Counted from the first letter of the stretch, positions 36,110-50,291 are shown. The stretch: 64,000 nt of DNA from Erythrobasidium yunnanense (GCA_001600175.1 BCJC01000002.1:372001-436000); one strand, 5' to 3'. The notes: a model not told the origin generated them from the letters alone. Made by a program: numbers and translations.

Positions 36110-36297
36110 AGAAAGTAAAGCAAGCAAGCAAGGACAATTGTGGTATATTGGGCAGTTTATAGGGGTCTCTTATTCCGGAATGTTGTTGTCTTTAGTATTT
36201 CAAAATCATTAGAAGTTCTGTATCTCTACTCTTTTAGCATTGGCAATCGTCTTTCAAACTATTATTCCAGCTTCTCTCCGACTTGTCGCTAACCATC

Positions 36298-38405
<2,108 letters not shown>

Positions 38406-38626
38406 CATGTCGTTCACACCGAGTGCATTTCGTTCGCAATCAGTCATGTTGTTGTCAGTCGATAGCGCAAAGCTCGAAGATCTGCAGCAATGTAGCATTA
38501 TTGTCTCGGCATTCACGTGTGTAGGTCGCCGGCCGCTTCTGTCCAGGTCTAACCGGACGTCTGCATCTTGCTTGGTCCTGCTCGTGCTTCGACATCTGTT
38601 TCGTACCTTGAGAATAGACCATCCCT

Positions 38627-40651
38627 ATGTTATGCCGTAATCTTCAAGGCTCGAAGCGTCTGGCCCAGTCTGTCCAAGCGCAAGCTCGAAGACAATGCAA
38701 ATCAAAGTCGCATTATTCGACTGCTTCGACCGAAGTACCGCGTCGTAGAGGTATACAAGCATGGCAAGCTTTCTTGGTGGGAAGTCTGGCGACTATCTCA
38801 GTCCAGGGCGCGATCCTTTACTCCCAAACTCCGCCAGCTCCTTCCTCTTCTTCCGTCTCTGCACAAAAGACTGCACCTATACGTGATCTGCAAAAGGCTC
38901 TGAAAAGTATAGCGGCTGCCGGGATAGAGGTATCAACGGCGGAAGATGTCCTTCAAGGTTTCGCAACCGCGCCTGGCACTTCTTTTCCTCCATCGTTACC
39001 GCTGGCTGTAACATATCCTCAGACTACTGAAGATGTAGTCGCAATCGTCAACGCGTGTAGAGCGACGCAAGTCCGTCAGTACGATCGCTTGTTACAGCAT
39101 TTCAGCACAACAGCTGATATGGTATGCAAACAGCTATGATTCCCATATCTGGGAGAACATCTTTGGAAGGTAGTACTATTGCGCTTCAAGAAAGAGGCTC
39201 GGCCATAATGGTCTCCCTCGATCGCATGGACAAGATCATCGAAGTGAACGAGATGAACGGAGATGCAGAGGTTCAAGCGGGTGTAACATGGGAAGGCCTC
39301 AATGAACACCTGGCGGATAACCAAATAAACCTTTTCTTCCCAGTTGACCCAGGTACGAGCAGCTGAAGTGGTTTACACGCAGCAGACGCTGAACTTGAGA
39401 CCAGGTCCTGGAGCTTGTTTCGGCGGCATGATATCTTGTGGAGGCTCTGGTACCCATGCTGTCAGGTATGGAACGATGAAAGCGGAGTGGGTAGTGAACG
39501 CGACAGTAGTGCTAGCTACAGGGGAGGTTATTAAAACAAGGTCGCGAGCCCGGAAGAGTTCGATGGGCTGGGATGTGACCAAGATGTTCATCGGAGCTGA
39601 AGGGTGAGTATGTCTTCTCGTACTGGCAATATGTCGCTGAGACTGCTCTACAGTACCCTTGGCATTGTTACGGAATGTACTGTCAGACTGGCGCCCAAAG
39701 TACCTATAAAGGTCGCGACAACTGCTTTCGACACGGTCGACGATGCAGTAAAGACAGTCATAGAGCTCTTGAATCGCGGTGTGCAGGTCACATGCGTGGA
39801 GTTGCTTGACGGCTTGGCCATGAAGGCTGTCAATCTATCTGGACAGATCAGTCACAAGTATCCGGAGGTGCCGCATCTTTTCAGTATGTATCGCCCTTTG
39901 CCTGATGGGAGCTTGTACTGACCGCGGTCTTTTACAGTCAAGTTCTCCGGTGGTCCTGGTACCCTTAGCGACAATATCAAGACCACTAGCGAGATTTTGA
40001 AGAAGAACCGCGGGAAACCGCTAATCATCGCGAAGAACGATGAAGAAAACGAAGAGATCTGGCAAGCCCGCAAAGGACTATTCTTCTCGCAACAGCTCCT
40101 TGTGCCAGGCTGCAAAGTATACGTAACGGACGCTTGTGTCCCTCTGTCTAAGCTACCAGAGCTGGTTCGTCAGACTTCGGAGGATATACAGAGCTCCGGA
40201 TTTGTCTCACCTATAGTAGGCCATGCTGGCGATGGCAATATCCAGTAAGGTGCCGTCCTGCAAACGATATAAGCAGTTCTGATCTTTTCCGCAGCGCCGC
40301 GTTACTGTATAGACCTGATCAGGACTACGAAGCAGTGAAGGAGCTTGCGAGGCGGATAAGCGAAAGAGCAATAGCGATGGGAGGCACGGCTTCCGGCGAG
40401 CATGGAGTGGTAAGAGGATGTTCAGTCAAGAGCAGGTGGCACGACTGACAAGCTACGCAGGGCCAGTCGAAACGACACTTCATGGAAGCGGATTTAGGGA
40501 AGGGAACAGTCAGCCTGATGCGAAGCATAAAACGGACGTTGGATCCCGACGATCTGTTCAAGTAGGTACCTCTTGCCTGAGTAGGCTCTTTGTGAAACTG
40601 ACTTCGTGCTCCTGCAGTCCCGGCAAAGTCTTACCGGATGAAACGGTGTGA
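38627..40651 (+). CDS. DLD1: D-lactate dehydrogenase (cytochrome), mitochondrial
   Basis: Exons 38627-39074, 39134-39352, 39405-39603, 39654-39883, 39938-40244, 40295-40409, 40461-40561 and 40618-40651; 550 residues. It oxidises D-lactate to pyruvate with FAD and passes electrons to cytochrome c at the inner mitochondrial membrane. Seen: a basic presequence (RRQCKSKSHYSTAS), a short hydrophobic anchor (AFLVGSLATISVQGAIL), the FAD-binding core VPMIPISGRTSLEG, VDPGPGACFGGMISCGGSGTHA and YGTMKAEWVV, EGTLGIVTECTVRL, and the C-terminal lobe with GHAGDGNIHAALLY, ASGEHGVGQSK and LDPDDLFNPGKV. All elements are intact. The first donor (GTCC/gtcagt) was chosen because it alone restores VPMIPISG in frame. 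It is convergent with the G-alpha gene. Confidence 0.94.
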
Positions 40652-40874
40652 AAGCTGTCCATAGGGTGTTGAGTACAACAGTTGAAAGCTAAGCCACTAT
40701 GACCGACGAAAGACTGTCTAAGTGAATGACAGAACGCACTCCTCCCTGCCCTTACCATGCTAAGAATCGTGCGGACAACTTCCAGCACAGTCTAATGCGC
40801 AATACTCCTCTGTCCTGCACTGATCCGTGACTGACGGGCATACTCACGTATCATACCAATCCCTAACAAGATTA

Positions 40875-42478
40875 TCAATATACCAGCTTCAGCGTCCTCA
40901 GCCTGAGTCGGGCCCACTTTTGTGAAATATGCAAAACTTACCGCAGCTTTGATGTTTGATCGCAGTATAATGTCGCTGGTTGCCGAGAGAACAGCCTTCA
41001 TGTCTTTACTATCGGTTGCTGTGCACCTGCGCAGACCAAGCAGAGTCAGCTTACATCAGACAAGTCTGCGTACGCCTCCAGCTTACATGTGCGCGTAGAT
41101 CTTCTTGCCCTTTATCTGCTCATCCTTCACATCTTCTCTGCGATGAGAGTCCATGAAAAGCTTCTCGATAAATCTGAAGACCTGCTTCCAGTCCTTCGGG
41201 TCGCCAGTGAACTCGGAGTAGTAATTAGTGATGTATTGAGCTTCTGTTGCAGAACGGCATTTCCGCCGTAGCAGGTCGGCTTTGTTGAGGAAGAGGATGA
41301 CTGGAACGGCTTTGAAGAATGGAGAGGTGACTATGGAGTGGTACAGGACTTCGGCTTCTCGCATGCGGTTCTGACATAGTATTTATTAGCGATAGATGCT
41401 GCATACAGATATCGTATTGCTTACGACAGTCTCGTCTTCTCGCAGCATCATGTTGCATTCGTTCAGCGCGACAACGTACAGGAGACTCGTCACTGGCGCA
41501 AAATCGTCAGATTGGCTATCGAGTCAGGCTCTCATGGAGCGGACCCACCCGACTCGAAGCAGTGCAGCCATTTCCGTCTCTCGCTTCTCTGGCCTCCAAC
41601 ATCCACCACCATGAACTTCCTCCCTTCCTTGATAAACTTAGTTTCGCTTATCCCAGTCGTTTTGACTCTAGCTTTCAGGATGTCCATATCGTTTGGCGTC
41701 CAATCAGGCGCAGCTATACGAGTAGCTGACTCGATGAAGTATTCCGCTGAGTCGTTGAGCTGGTATTCGTTACTCCTGTTGAAGCACGTCTGAACTCCTG
41801 CGTCGCGCCATAGAGCTATTATCGCTTCTGCTACGCCTGCTTTCACTTCACCAGTCCTGCCGTCGAGTCCTACTGAGCCGTTCTCGTTCTCCATAGATAT
41901 CAGGAATTCGGCCTGGTCTTTGAGACTTTCGTCAGATAGACCTATCCCTAGCAGAGCCATGTTGTCTAAGATGATCTGCATAGAGGATACCATGTTCGTA
42001 CGGCATACGTCCGCTGCGGACATCACGAAAAGTCAATGTATGAGCCTGCAATACGAAGGACAATCCACACGCACTGAACTGTAGCTTCTCTGCCTCGGAT
42101 GGCGGCTGTCCCTCCAAGTACCTGCATTACAAAGGCCGGTTCAGTGCACTCCCAGTCCCATTTCCTTTCCACGACTCGCCTCATCTGCGTTTTTATAGTC
42201 GTCTTCCCGCTCTCGCCCGCTCCGAGTAGCAGAAGCTTGATCTCTTCCCTCTGCTTAACATAATCCTGTTTCAGGCTGACATCTGTAATCGAGAGCAGAT
42301 AGTAATGGAGAATAGAAGGTAGAAATCAGTAAGCTGCTTGAAAGTAGGCTTAACATGCGACGAACCTATCGCTTTCGAATTCTCCGCCTCCGATGGTCGT
42401 TCAAGTCAGCCTTGGTCGTCGGTGTGAACAGGAGGGTCTCACTTCTGGAGTTGATGGCTTGCTACCGAAGCATCCCAT
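40875..42478 (-). CDS. heterotrimeric G-protein alpha subunit
   Basis: Nine exons, 373 residues: 42443-42478, 42366-42387, 42180-42282, 42075-42121, 41549-42013, 41425-41492, 41087-41370, 40942-41026, 40875-40886. It couples membrane receptors to cAMP or MAPK signalling. Seen: MGCF (N-myristoylation Gly2, palmitoylation Cys3), the P-loop GAGESGKTT, switch I ARVKTTGISET with the Arg that cholera-type toxins target, switch II DVGGQRSERRKW, FLNKADLL, and ATDSKDM near the end. The intron 42122-42179 begins with GC (gcgagt); only this gives QMRYLEGQPPSEAEK. Exon 2 is 22 nt and the last coding exon only 12 nt. The predicted end, NIKAALVY, lacks the Gly common three from the end in G-alpha tails. 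An alternative acceptor further left gives a longer unrelated tail. Confidence 0.92.
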
Positions 42479-43141
42479 ATTGCTGTTTCTGCGCGCGAGC
42501 AAGACGTTGATGTCCGACTCGAAGAACTGATAAGGACACCGGAGAGGAGTGGTTGTAGTGGGAGGAAGTGCAGCCAGTGGGTATGAGTCTGTAACGCTGA
42601 AATTTTGCAAGTCTGCGAAGTCCTTTCCTGCCGATAAGGCCTGCTGGCTAGCGGCTCCGAAGCAGAAAGATGTAAATCTTCTAGCGAACCTCGGGGCCTC
42701 GGGAGCTAGTCTAGAGATGTCTCGTGCAGCGTAGATGACTGAATCGCCTGAATGCCGTGCCTGAGAAGTCTCTTCCAAGTTGTCACTGCTCTTTCGCGTT
42801 TAGCAGGCACTTTGTAGGAGGGAGAGCAGGTGCTGTCTGCCTTTGACGTATGCTAGTTGCTATGGCAACGAGGTAGCGGGTCTAGACCTGTAAGGGAGAA
42901 GGAAAGGGTGTTGAGAGAAGACAAGAAGAAGCTGCTCAAGGTTGCTGTCTTGAGTTGAAGGCTGCCGCAAAGAAGCGAATTGTTTGTCAGACGGCGCGCG
43001 TTGGCCTTCTCCGGTGATCTTGCTCAATCCTCCCGAGAACGGTGAGGTCTGTGCGTGATCCGCTCACGGAGATTGTGATCTGTGTCTCGGACCTGACTGC
43101 TTGTCCATCATTCTTTGCACTTTGTACGTTGTCTAGCGGAA
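42479..43141. other. intergen G-alpha promoter
   Basis: About 660 bases upstream of G-alpha and downstream of the SDR gene, both minus strand. An open frame upstream of the G-alpha ATG is in frame but unlike the family, so it is taken as leader. A purine-rich (GA) tract occurs near 42890-42940. Confidence 0.45.
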
Positions 43142-44527
43142 TCATACAAGCATCTCCTCCTCGCTTAGCCCTGCATCGATCTCCCATCTCTTCCAAACTG
43201 TCTCCCTGCCAGCTTGATCCAAGATAGACGCAGGAAGGTATTTTGTGTGTAGTCTATCCCAGAATCTGCCCGAATATCTTGGTAGAGCAGGCTTTTCAGC
43301 CGTGGCTAGCCAGACAAGATTTACCGCTGCCTCCTCCTCTCGAATGCCGAATTTATGGATGGCTACTGAGCTGAGATAGGTGAACAATCGATAGATTGAT
43401 GTGGCAGAGGATGACATATCACTTCGAGTCCATAGTGTGGAAGTGACAAGGCCAGGATGGCAAGCGTGAACAGTGATGTTCTTGCCAGCATACTCCGACG
43501 ATGATAGGAGCTTTTCTTGCAGAGATAGTGTAAAGATCGCTTGCATAGCTTTAGACTGGCTGTAGATCGCCATGCTCCGTATGTAATTCATCTGTAATCC
43601 TTCATGCTTCTTCTGCCATCCTTTCAGGAGTAATCTCTCCCCGTTCAGATCGTCTGCCCGGACTTGCAAGGCGAAGTAGACAGCAGCACTTGACGTCTGT
43701 ATGACACGGCCATCCTGCTTCATAAAGGGAAGAAGTAGGCTAGTCAAGAGGAATGAGCCGAGCATATTCGAGGCGTAAGTAAGCTCGAAGCCTTGCGGCG
43801 AGAGTTGATAGACATTGGGAAGCATTCCAGCATTGTTTATAAGATAGTCGATTCCGTTGCCAGAAGCTTGCAACTTCTTCAGCAGAGCCGTCGCGTATTT
43901 TCGGACACTGTCGAGATCTGCCAAATCGCATGGCTTTTCAAGTACGAGGACTCTCTCAGCTCCTTTGTCAAACCACAGATCTGGCTTGTGTAGCTGTAGT
44001 TGGAAAAGCAGGCCATCGCGGGCTTTATTGGCTTTCTTGTCTTTTCGACACGCCAGAATGATAGTACAGCCTTGAAGAAGCAGAATCTGCGCCGTAGCGT
44101 ATCCTATTCCGACGTTACTGAAGGAACACAAGCTCAGGAAGATGGCCAGCCAGGAAGGCTTTCATGACGCCTACGAGCCAGTGATGACCGCTACCTTTCC
44201 ATCAAGATTTACAGCTTCTGAAGGCAGTTTCAGAGGCTTGTAAAGATAACATGCTGCGAACATGTCGAATAAAAGCTTCATTGCCTGCGAAGCGAGCGAG
44301 ACTTCAGTTCGAAGACCCCGCAGCGCGAGTTGTCTTTGGATCCTCACCGAACAGCGAGCAAGAACCTCCAGATACAGCCATTGAAGAATGTTCATGGTCC
44401 CTCTCAAGTGGACTTCTGAGCTCCGGAGAGAAGAAGACGTGAGGAAACTCAAGGTTGCTCGCCAGAGACGAAGAGCCACAGCCTGCAATGCCAATACTAC
44501 CGCAGCAACGATATTAGCGCATCTCAA
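43142..44527 (-). CDS. short-chain dehydrogenase/reductase, retinol-dehydrogenase-like
   Basis: Exons 44175-44527 and 43142-44117; 442 residues. SDR enzymes of this branch reduce or oxidise lipids, retinoids or small carbonyls with NADP(H). Seen: TGSNVGIGYATA (the glycine-rich cofactor loop, split by the intron), ILACRKDKKA, CDLADLDSVR, YLINNAGML, IQTSSAAVYF with the catalytic Ser, YSQSKAMQ with the Tyr-x3-Lys pair, and HPGLVTSTLW. The first 90 residues, with hydrophobic stretches, are longer than the core fold needs and may anchor it to a membrane. The start at 44527 is the longest option; a Met at 44396 is an alternative. It is divergent from the nicotinamidase gene. Confidence 0.85.
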
Positions 44528-44840
44528 TATTACATCATGCTCTTGCTATACGATACTGGCGATGAAGACTATCTCAAGGGTGTCGGGCGGGACAATCCTG
44601 CTGGGCAACCTCCTGCTACGCCATACTATGTCCATTCGACAATCTAGCCAAGTACCACTGCCGATACTGTTTATCTATAGCAACAGATAGTCTGATCTCT
44701 GCCGAGCTGGAACACCTCCTTGAACTGCCTTTCAAGCTAGCCTCCCTTTGAGCTGACTACACCTGTCCTACAATGAGCGCTCTTGTCTTCTGTATCCGAT
44801 CACTTATATTCACAGAACCACATCCATTTCACTTATAAAC
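44528..44840. other. divergent intergen SDR / nicotinamidase
   Basis: About 310 bases shared as promoter by two divergent genes. A TATAAA string lies only a few bases before the nicotinamidase ATG, too close to act as a TATA box. Confidence 0.45.
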
Positions 44841-45996
44841 ATGTCTCAGCGGCCTTCACACTCCAGGTCGCAGTCCTCCCTAAGCACCTCCTCTGGCAGG
44901 TCCATTGGAACGGCTCCACCGCAGGCATCTGTCCCCAACTCTCAACGAGGTAGCACAGACAGGCGACCAAGCTTGGCAAGATCCTTCAGTCAGGCCTCCA
45001 CCATCTCGCTTCCACTGGCACCGCAAAAGACCGCCCTCCTGATCGTGTAAGTTTTGTATAGATCCGCTGTGATGCCAGATCTGATGTACCGGAGAGCAGT
45101 GACGTGCAGAATGATTTCCTACCTGAAGGCGTCGATCGTCAGATACCCACTTTAGCTGTCGCCGGAAGCGACAAGATTCTGGGGCCCATACGCGATCTCC
45201 TAGATGTGTCGAACAAGTGGGAAATGGTGGTAATCTCGCAAGTATGCTGTTCAATCACCGTTCAGGCAAAAGGGGTCAGCTGATTTTGCGTGTCTTACAG
45301 GACTGGCATCCGCCCGGGCACATCTCCTTCCGAAGCAGACACCAGCGCTCGGCCATTCAGAGATTGAGTGATGGAAGAGAGTACGTCAACATGATGCAGA
45401 CCGAGGGCATCAAGAAATCGCCAATCAAGCAGCTGCTATGGCCTGATCATTGTGTAAGGCGCTTATTGTACAGCCTCGCTCGCGCTAATCAGATAATTAT
45501 ATCCTGATGAACAGATCATGAGGACCTGGGGCGCGGCTGTCGAGAGTAGCATCAAAGCTGCGTGCGACGTATGGAAGACAAAGAAGCGCCTAGCATACGT
45601 CCGCAAGGTATGTTAACGAGTCTTTCGGAATCGCAAGAACTGTCGAAATATTGATCATGCATATAAACCTTCTTTCAGGGGGCCGAGATGCACAAAGATG
45701 CATACTCTGCTTTTGGCGGACGCATGGTCGGCAAATCGATCCCGAGGCTGCCTCTTGCGGACTACCTGATTTCATGGGGCATCACTCAACTAGTCATCTG
45801 CGGAATCGCAACAGATGTCTGCGCAGCAGCCACTGCTACGGACGCTCTCCAGAACGGCTTCGACGTTATCATTCCGAGGGACGCAGTTAGAGGCGTGAAC
45901 GATGCAACGTCTGAAGCCGCTCTCCGGAAGCTCAGGAAGGAAGGAGCATTGATACTGAGTAGAGGCGATGAAGTCGCTGGATATCTATGGTACTGA
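44841..45996 (+). CDS. PNC1: nicotinamidase (isochorismatase family)
   Basis: Exons 44841-45046, 45100-45241, 45301-45453, 45515-45607 and 45679-45996; 303 residues. It deamidates nicotinamide to nicotinate in NAD salvage, relieving nicotinamide inhibition of sirtuins in yeast. Seen: ALLIVDVQNDFLPEG with the catalytic Asp, ISQDWHPPGHISF and WPDHC with metal-binding Asp and His residues, RKGAEMHKDAYSAF with the catalytic Lys, and ICGIATDVCAAATATDA with the nucleophile Cys. The N-terminal 60 residues are Ser/Arg-rich, disordered and absent from yeast Pnc1. Every intron is canonical. Family assignment is firm; Pnc1 function is likely from the full catalytic set. Confidence 0.9.
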
Positions 45997-46355
45997 CTGC
46001 ATATGCCCGTCATTCGGATTGGAACGGATACGGCCTCATAGACGAAGCAGTCATAGTGCTCCCGCATACGAGATGTGGTTGATGGACTTGCATCTGTCAG
46101 ATTAGCTGGAGTCGATATCTACACTTTCTTGCTCGATCTTGATCACTTTGCGGCTGAGTGCACTTTTTATTTCAGAGCATTCAGAGCAAGTAAGTTATAT
46201 CTATATGTCGAAAGCTTTCTACGTGGCGTGCAGAGCTTCTTCGTCCCGAGTTACGAGCATCCGACGTCATAAGGTACGTGAGGTCTGGCATCGAAGTTGT
46301 CGAAGCTGACTTCTTCTTGATTCAGATCCGTCAGAACATCAGCAACATCATCAGG
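45997..46355. other. intergen before the CsbD-like gene
   Basis: About 360 bases between same-strand genes. AT-rich stretches occur but no gene or repeat was recognised. Confidence 0.45.
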
Positions 46356-46930
46356 ATGAGCAGCAGCAATACCGACAACCCAGGCCTCGTCACTGGACAC
46401 GCCAAGCTGTGAGCAAAGCATCGATTATCGACAGACGCGCAAGAGCTGATGATGATGATGATCCGTCGATGCTTTTTTCCAGCGCCCAGGGAGTAGCCCA
46501 GTCAGCTCTAGGCTCTCTGATTGGCAATGAGAACCTTCAGTCATCTGGCGAAGAAGTCAAGCAAGCTGGTGTAAGCGAGCTAAAAGCGTATCAAGATCAG
46601 AATCCACCATCAGGCAATGGATCATCGGTCGAGCAGAAGGTTGGACAAGCTGTAGGATGCGAAGGAATGGTCAACGATGCGACGGGATCTACGACTTCTT
46701 CAACAACTGGATCATCCATCGACCCAGACAACATCGGCGGCGCTTCTCAGCCAGGAAAGGGCGTAAGTTCATCCTACCCAGGATACGTATACACCATACT
46801 GATCAAGTGTGTCCGTTGTAGACCGGTGGAGCTGACCCAGGTACATCACTTTACGCGGCCTGATCCTGACCCCAAGCTGACTTCCTTCGTTCTAGCTGCC
46901 AGCAAGGATCTCCCAGAACGCTCAGTCTAG
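46356..46930 (+). CDS. CsbD-like small hydrophilic stress protein
   Basis: Exons 46356-46408, 46483-46762, 46822-46840 and 46896-46930; 128 residues. CsbD-like proteins are small helical stress proteins of unknown action; some basidiomycete members were described as cruciform or mismatch DNA-binding (Hmp1-like). Seen: GHAKLAQGVAQSALGSLIGN, a GEEVKQAGVSELKAYQ helix and EQKVGQAVGCEGMVNDATG, the repeating helical pattern of the family. The C-terminus is Ser/Thr/Gly-rich. Exon 3 is only 19 nt. The short first exon starts at the ATG that opens MSSSNTDNPGLVTGH; without it the second exon has no plausible start. No membrane segment. Confidence 0.75.
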
Positions 46931-47039
46931 CTTTAGTATCGCACAATCCATTCAAAGATGTAGCTTTTTGACGCAGAAATCGTCATTACTTTTGTGGATG
47001 TCTTTGCCCTTGCGTGCTGCTTGTCTCCCCACCCAGCCC

Positions 47040-49050
47040 ATGTCCTTTAACCATGGCGCCAGTGCGAGTGCTCCAGGATCCGGCACTTCTACGCCAGTCA
47101 ACCCAGCGACATCAGCAAAGGACAAACGCCCAGCTCTTGCAGGAGTAAAGACAAAGCAGCGGTGGGTCCGAAATCTCGAAAGAAAACAGCAAGAAACTAT
47201 CGCATACCTGATGGCTGCTGGATGGTCCTTGCTGTATTGCAAACTCGCGCTAATGCTGTGTCTTGTCTCCCCGTTGTTCCGTCCCTGCAGCAAAGGCGTC
47301 GCTAAAGCCCAGGCCAAATTCGAGCCTACAGGTGCGACTATAGCTGGCCGACACGTTGAAGCAAGATCACTTACCGCATCTCTGTTACTTCCGCATTCTC
47401 ACAGTCTTCCGGGATGACCTCCTCAAAGCGCTGAGCTCAGCTCCGAAAAACGATTATGAAGCGATTCTGCGCATCCTAGAGGCTTCGTGCAATGAGCTCG
47501 ACTTCCGCAAGTATGAGATTCAGCTATTTGAGCTCATCATCGTGGGAAGACTCCTGGCTCCTGGTGGAAATGTCATCGTCGACGGATCAGAGGAATGCCC
47601 TTTCTCTGTACTGGGAACTGACAAGGAAAACATGAAGGAGGTGGTGGGCGTACTTGGAAAGCTCATTAGGAGGTGGGCCTTACAAGCCGACTGAAATTTC
47701 AAGGAGATCCCGCTAATACTGTTGCGTATCGCGTTCAGATACAAGTATCTACAGAAGCCTCTCGAGGAGTCTTCTCTTCCTGCTATCCTGGTGAGTAGCC
47801 TGCAAAACTTAGGTGCGTTAAAGGCAATATTGACAAGCCGATATTTCAGCAATACGCCAACAAGCTCGACAAGCCAGCTGCTTCTGCATCCACTCTAGCT
47901 GCTCCAGGCGCTACGGACGGTGATTCTACACCAGGCACACACAGCGGAGCCACTACGCCCCAGCCCGGGGCCGGCCAGCCAGCTCTTGCCGCTCAGCCAT
48001 TGCCCAGCAAGCCAAATGTCGAAAAGCTAGCTATGTTCTCTGCTCTCTCCGTAGCTTCCGGACTCGTTACACCAGCTATCTTAGCAAGCTTGAAGAAAGA
48101 TCATCTCGTCAAAGACTCCACTTCTCTAGTCTTCCTCCTAAATTTCCTAAAGACGTTCATCTCGCCAACAAAGGACAACGGAGCAGGAGAAACTGTAGAC
48201 CAAGCTATCGCAGCGCTTAAAAGAGGAGGAAATACAGATCTGTTGGACTTCTTCCCCCTTGCTAAGAGGAGCCAGAATGAAGTGAACAAAGAGTTCAAGG
48301 CGAAAGGGCTGGACAAGATCGCAGAGTGGTACGCTAAGATCGTAGAAGGAAGCAAGAGAGAACAAGTCGCTGCTAAGCTCAAGGAAATGACTTCGGAAGA
48401 TGAGAGGGCATCCAACGATGAGGTGCGTTCAAGCCTCCAATTTCCTATCCTCAGTTGCTGATCATGCAATTTCGTTTCCAGATCATCGCCTACCTCAATG
48501 ACGCTCAGAAAGTAGCAACTCCGATCCCAGAACACGACCTTATCGGTATCATCTGGACAGGCCTTTTCGCGAACCTGGATACTTCAGCTACTTCTCAGCA
48601 AGTCACCGACGCTGCTCTCAAATGGGTCAAGGTACGCTAGTCTCTTTACCTTCGTATGCGATAAATCGATGCTGAGGCTGGCTGTCCCTCTGTTTAGTCC
48701 ATCAGCCCTGTCCTCGCTAAATTTACTACAGGTGCCCGATCTGAGATCGCTCTGATGTATGTCTCTTCTTGCCCTTAAGTTCCACGCAGAGTCAGCGCTA
48801 ATTAGCATGTCTTCATAGCAACGCTATCCAAGTCTACGTCTACGACACGGTCTCCTTGCACGCAATCTTCGCCAAGATTATCCAGCTGCTCTACAATGAC
48901 GATGTGCTCTCCTCAACAGCTATCTTCTACTGGTTCGAGAAGGGCGCGAAACCAAATGGAAAACAGACCTTCTTGAAACAGATGAGCCCGCTTGTCGATG
49001 CTATCAAGAAGAGCGAGGAAGACGATGATGAGGATGATGAGGATGAGTGA
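47040..49050 (+). CDS. eIF5-mimic protein (BZW1/5MP), W2 domain
   Basis: Eight exons, 498 residues: 47040-47161, 47291-47331, 47405-47672, 47739-47790, 47850-48422, 48482-48631, 48698-48756, 48819-49050. 5MP proteins compete with eIF5 for eIF2 and eIF3 and restrain translation initiation at poor start codons. Seen: KTKQRKGVAKAQAKFEPT near the N-terminus, FRKYEIQLFELIIVGRLLAPGG, then a Thr/Pro-rich insert, and the C-terminal W2 (HEAT-type) domain with its closing acidic run after AIFYWFEKG. Exon 1 ends at donor gtgggt. An insert of about 50 Ala/Pro/Gly/Thr-rich residues (PAASASTLAAPG onward) is probably lineage-specific. The start is the ATG just before SFNHGAS, which fits the family N-terminus. 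Confidence 0.88.
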
Positions 49051-49349
49051 ACTGACGGCGAGTCTGACGAGAGTCGAAGGAGAAGCTTGTGCCCTAGATC
49101 TTCTTCGCCATGCTTTTGTCGAATCCTTAGCCAAACTCCCCTTCGCAATTCGTCTTGTCACACTGAAATCTCAAATCAAAGCTTTCCTTCCGTACTCAAG
49201 CTGACGTAGGCACAGTGGACACTTCGAGAAACGATTAAAGAGCAATTGATATTTCGTAAAAGCTGCTAGATAACGAGTCTATGGCTACAGCGTGGTTCAT
49301 ACTTCATTGTATAAGAGCAGCAGGAAGAGCACAGTAGACAGGCCAAAGC
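49051..49349. other. convergent intergen
   Basis: About 300 bases between the 3' ends of the BZW1-like and HSP12-like genes. It holds both 3' UTRs; no gene was seen. Confidence 0.45.
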
Positions 49350-49945
49350 TTAAGCAGACGAGTGAGGGGTGACGGCATCCCTGCGATTTCCAGTATATCA
49401 GCTGCTGCAGCCTATACGAAGGGATGTATTGTATGCACTCACTTGACTTTCTGGATGAACGTCTTGTTCTCGTGAGAGGTAGCCTCGCCGATTGCGTTGT
49501 CAGTCTTGCCGACGATGTGGTCATGGGCTTGGGTGGTAGCTGGCTTCTGCGCATCAGGTGTGAGTGCCGCCTTCATCTTCTCGAGAGGTCCTTGACGGGT
49601 GTCGTTGTTAGCGACGTGGTGGTGGGAAGTACCCTGGTTGTCTGGAGTGACGGCTGGCAGAGATCGTCGGATTAGCTGTTGACAGGCTAGAACTCAGGAT
49701 GGTATGGCTCACCGTCGATGACCTTCTGAGTGCCGCTCTTGTCGTGCTGAGACTGAGCATGGCTGGCGAACTGGTCTGCAGTCCCCTTGAGCTGGTCGCC
49801 CTTCTGCTCGGTCCAGGTCTTCTGGGCGTCTGGCTTGACGGCGTCCTGCAGAAGTGTGTCAGTCTGATCAAAGGTGTCGCGCTCATAGGTAACGTGTGCT
49901 TACGTGGATCTTCTCGCCGGGCGTTTGTCTGAGTGCGTCTGACAT
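49350..49945 (-). CDS. HSP12/WH11-like protein with four repeated motifs
   Basis: Exons 49904-49945, 49713-49845, 49443-49653 and 49350-49380; 138 residues. Yeast Hsp12 is a small unfolded heat-shock protein that stabilises membranes under stress. Seen: the family start MSDALRQTPGEKIHDAVKPD and a fully hydrophilic chain. The short motif occurs four times: EKIHDAVKPDAQK, QKVIDAVTPDNQG, EKMKAALTPDAQKP and QKVKDAVTPHSSA at the very end. Three of these are cut by an intron at nearly the same place (IH/DAV, ID/AV, VK/DAV), but in phases 0, 1 and 2. Usual members have one or two copies. The final exon is 31 nt. The upstream region (49946-50291) is GC-rich. Confidence 0.85.
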
Positions 49946-50291
49946 TGTTGACTTGTTTGATTTGCTTTGAGTTGAAGAGGGAGTCGGATGAATATGAAGG
50001 AAAGAAAGAGACGATTGAAAGCGAAGGCGAAAGGAATAGTCCAGCAAAGCCAAGCACGGAATGCAGCGTCGGGCAGTCAACCGAGTGACGTCGAGTGTTT
50101 GGCAGACAAGCGGTGTGCGTGTCCACCTGGAACACAGCCGGGTGACGCCGGGTTGACGCACAAGTGACGCACGGAGGAACAAGGGAAGGGAAGGCCGGGA
50201 GGAAGGCTCGAAGAAGAGAGAGAAGGTGGAGGAGGACGCTCGAGGCACAGGCACAGAGACAGGCAGCAGAGACCACACAGGTCGGATAGAG
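49946..50291. other. intergen HSP12-like promoter
   Basis: About 345 bases between two minus-strand genes. It holds the HSP12-like promoter and the EFG1 3' UTR, with GA-rich and tgacgc-rich stretches. No certain motif was assigned. Confidence 0.45.
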
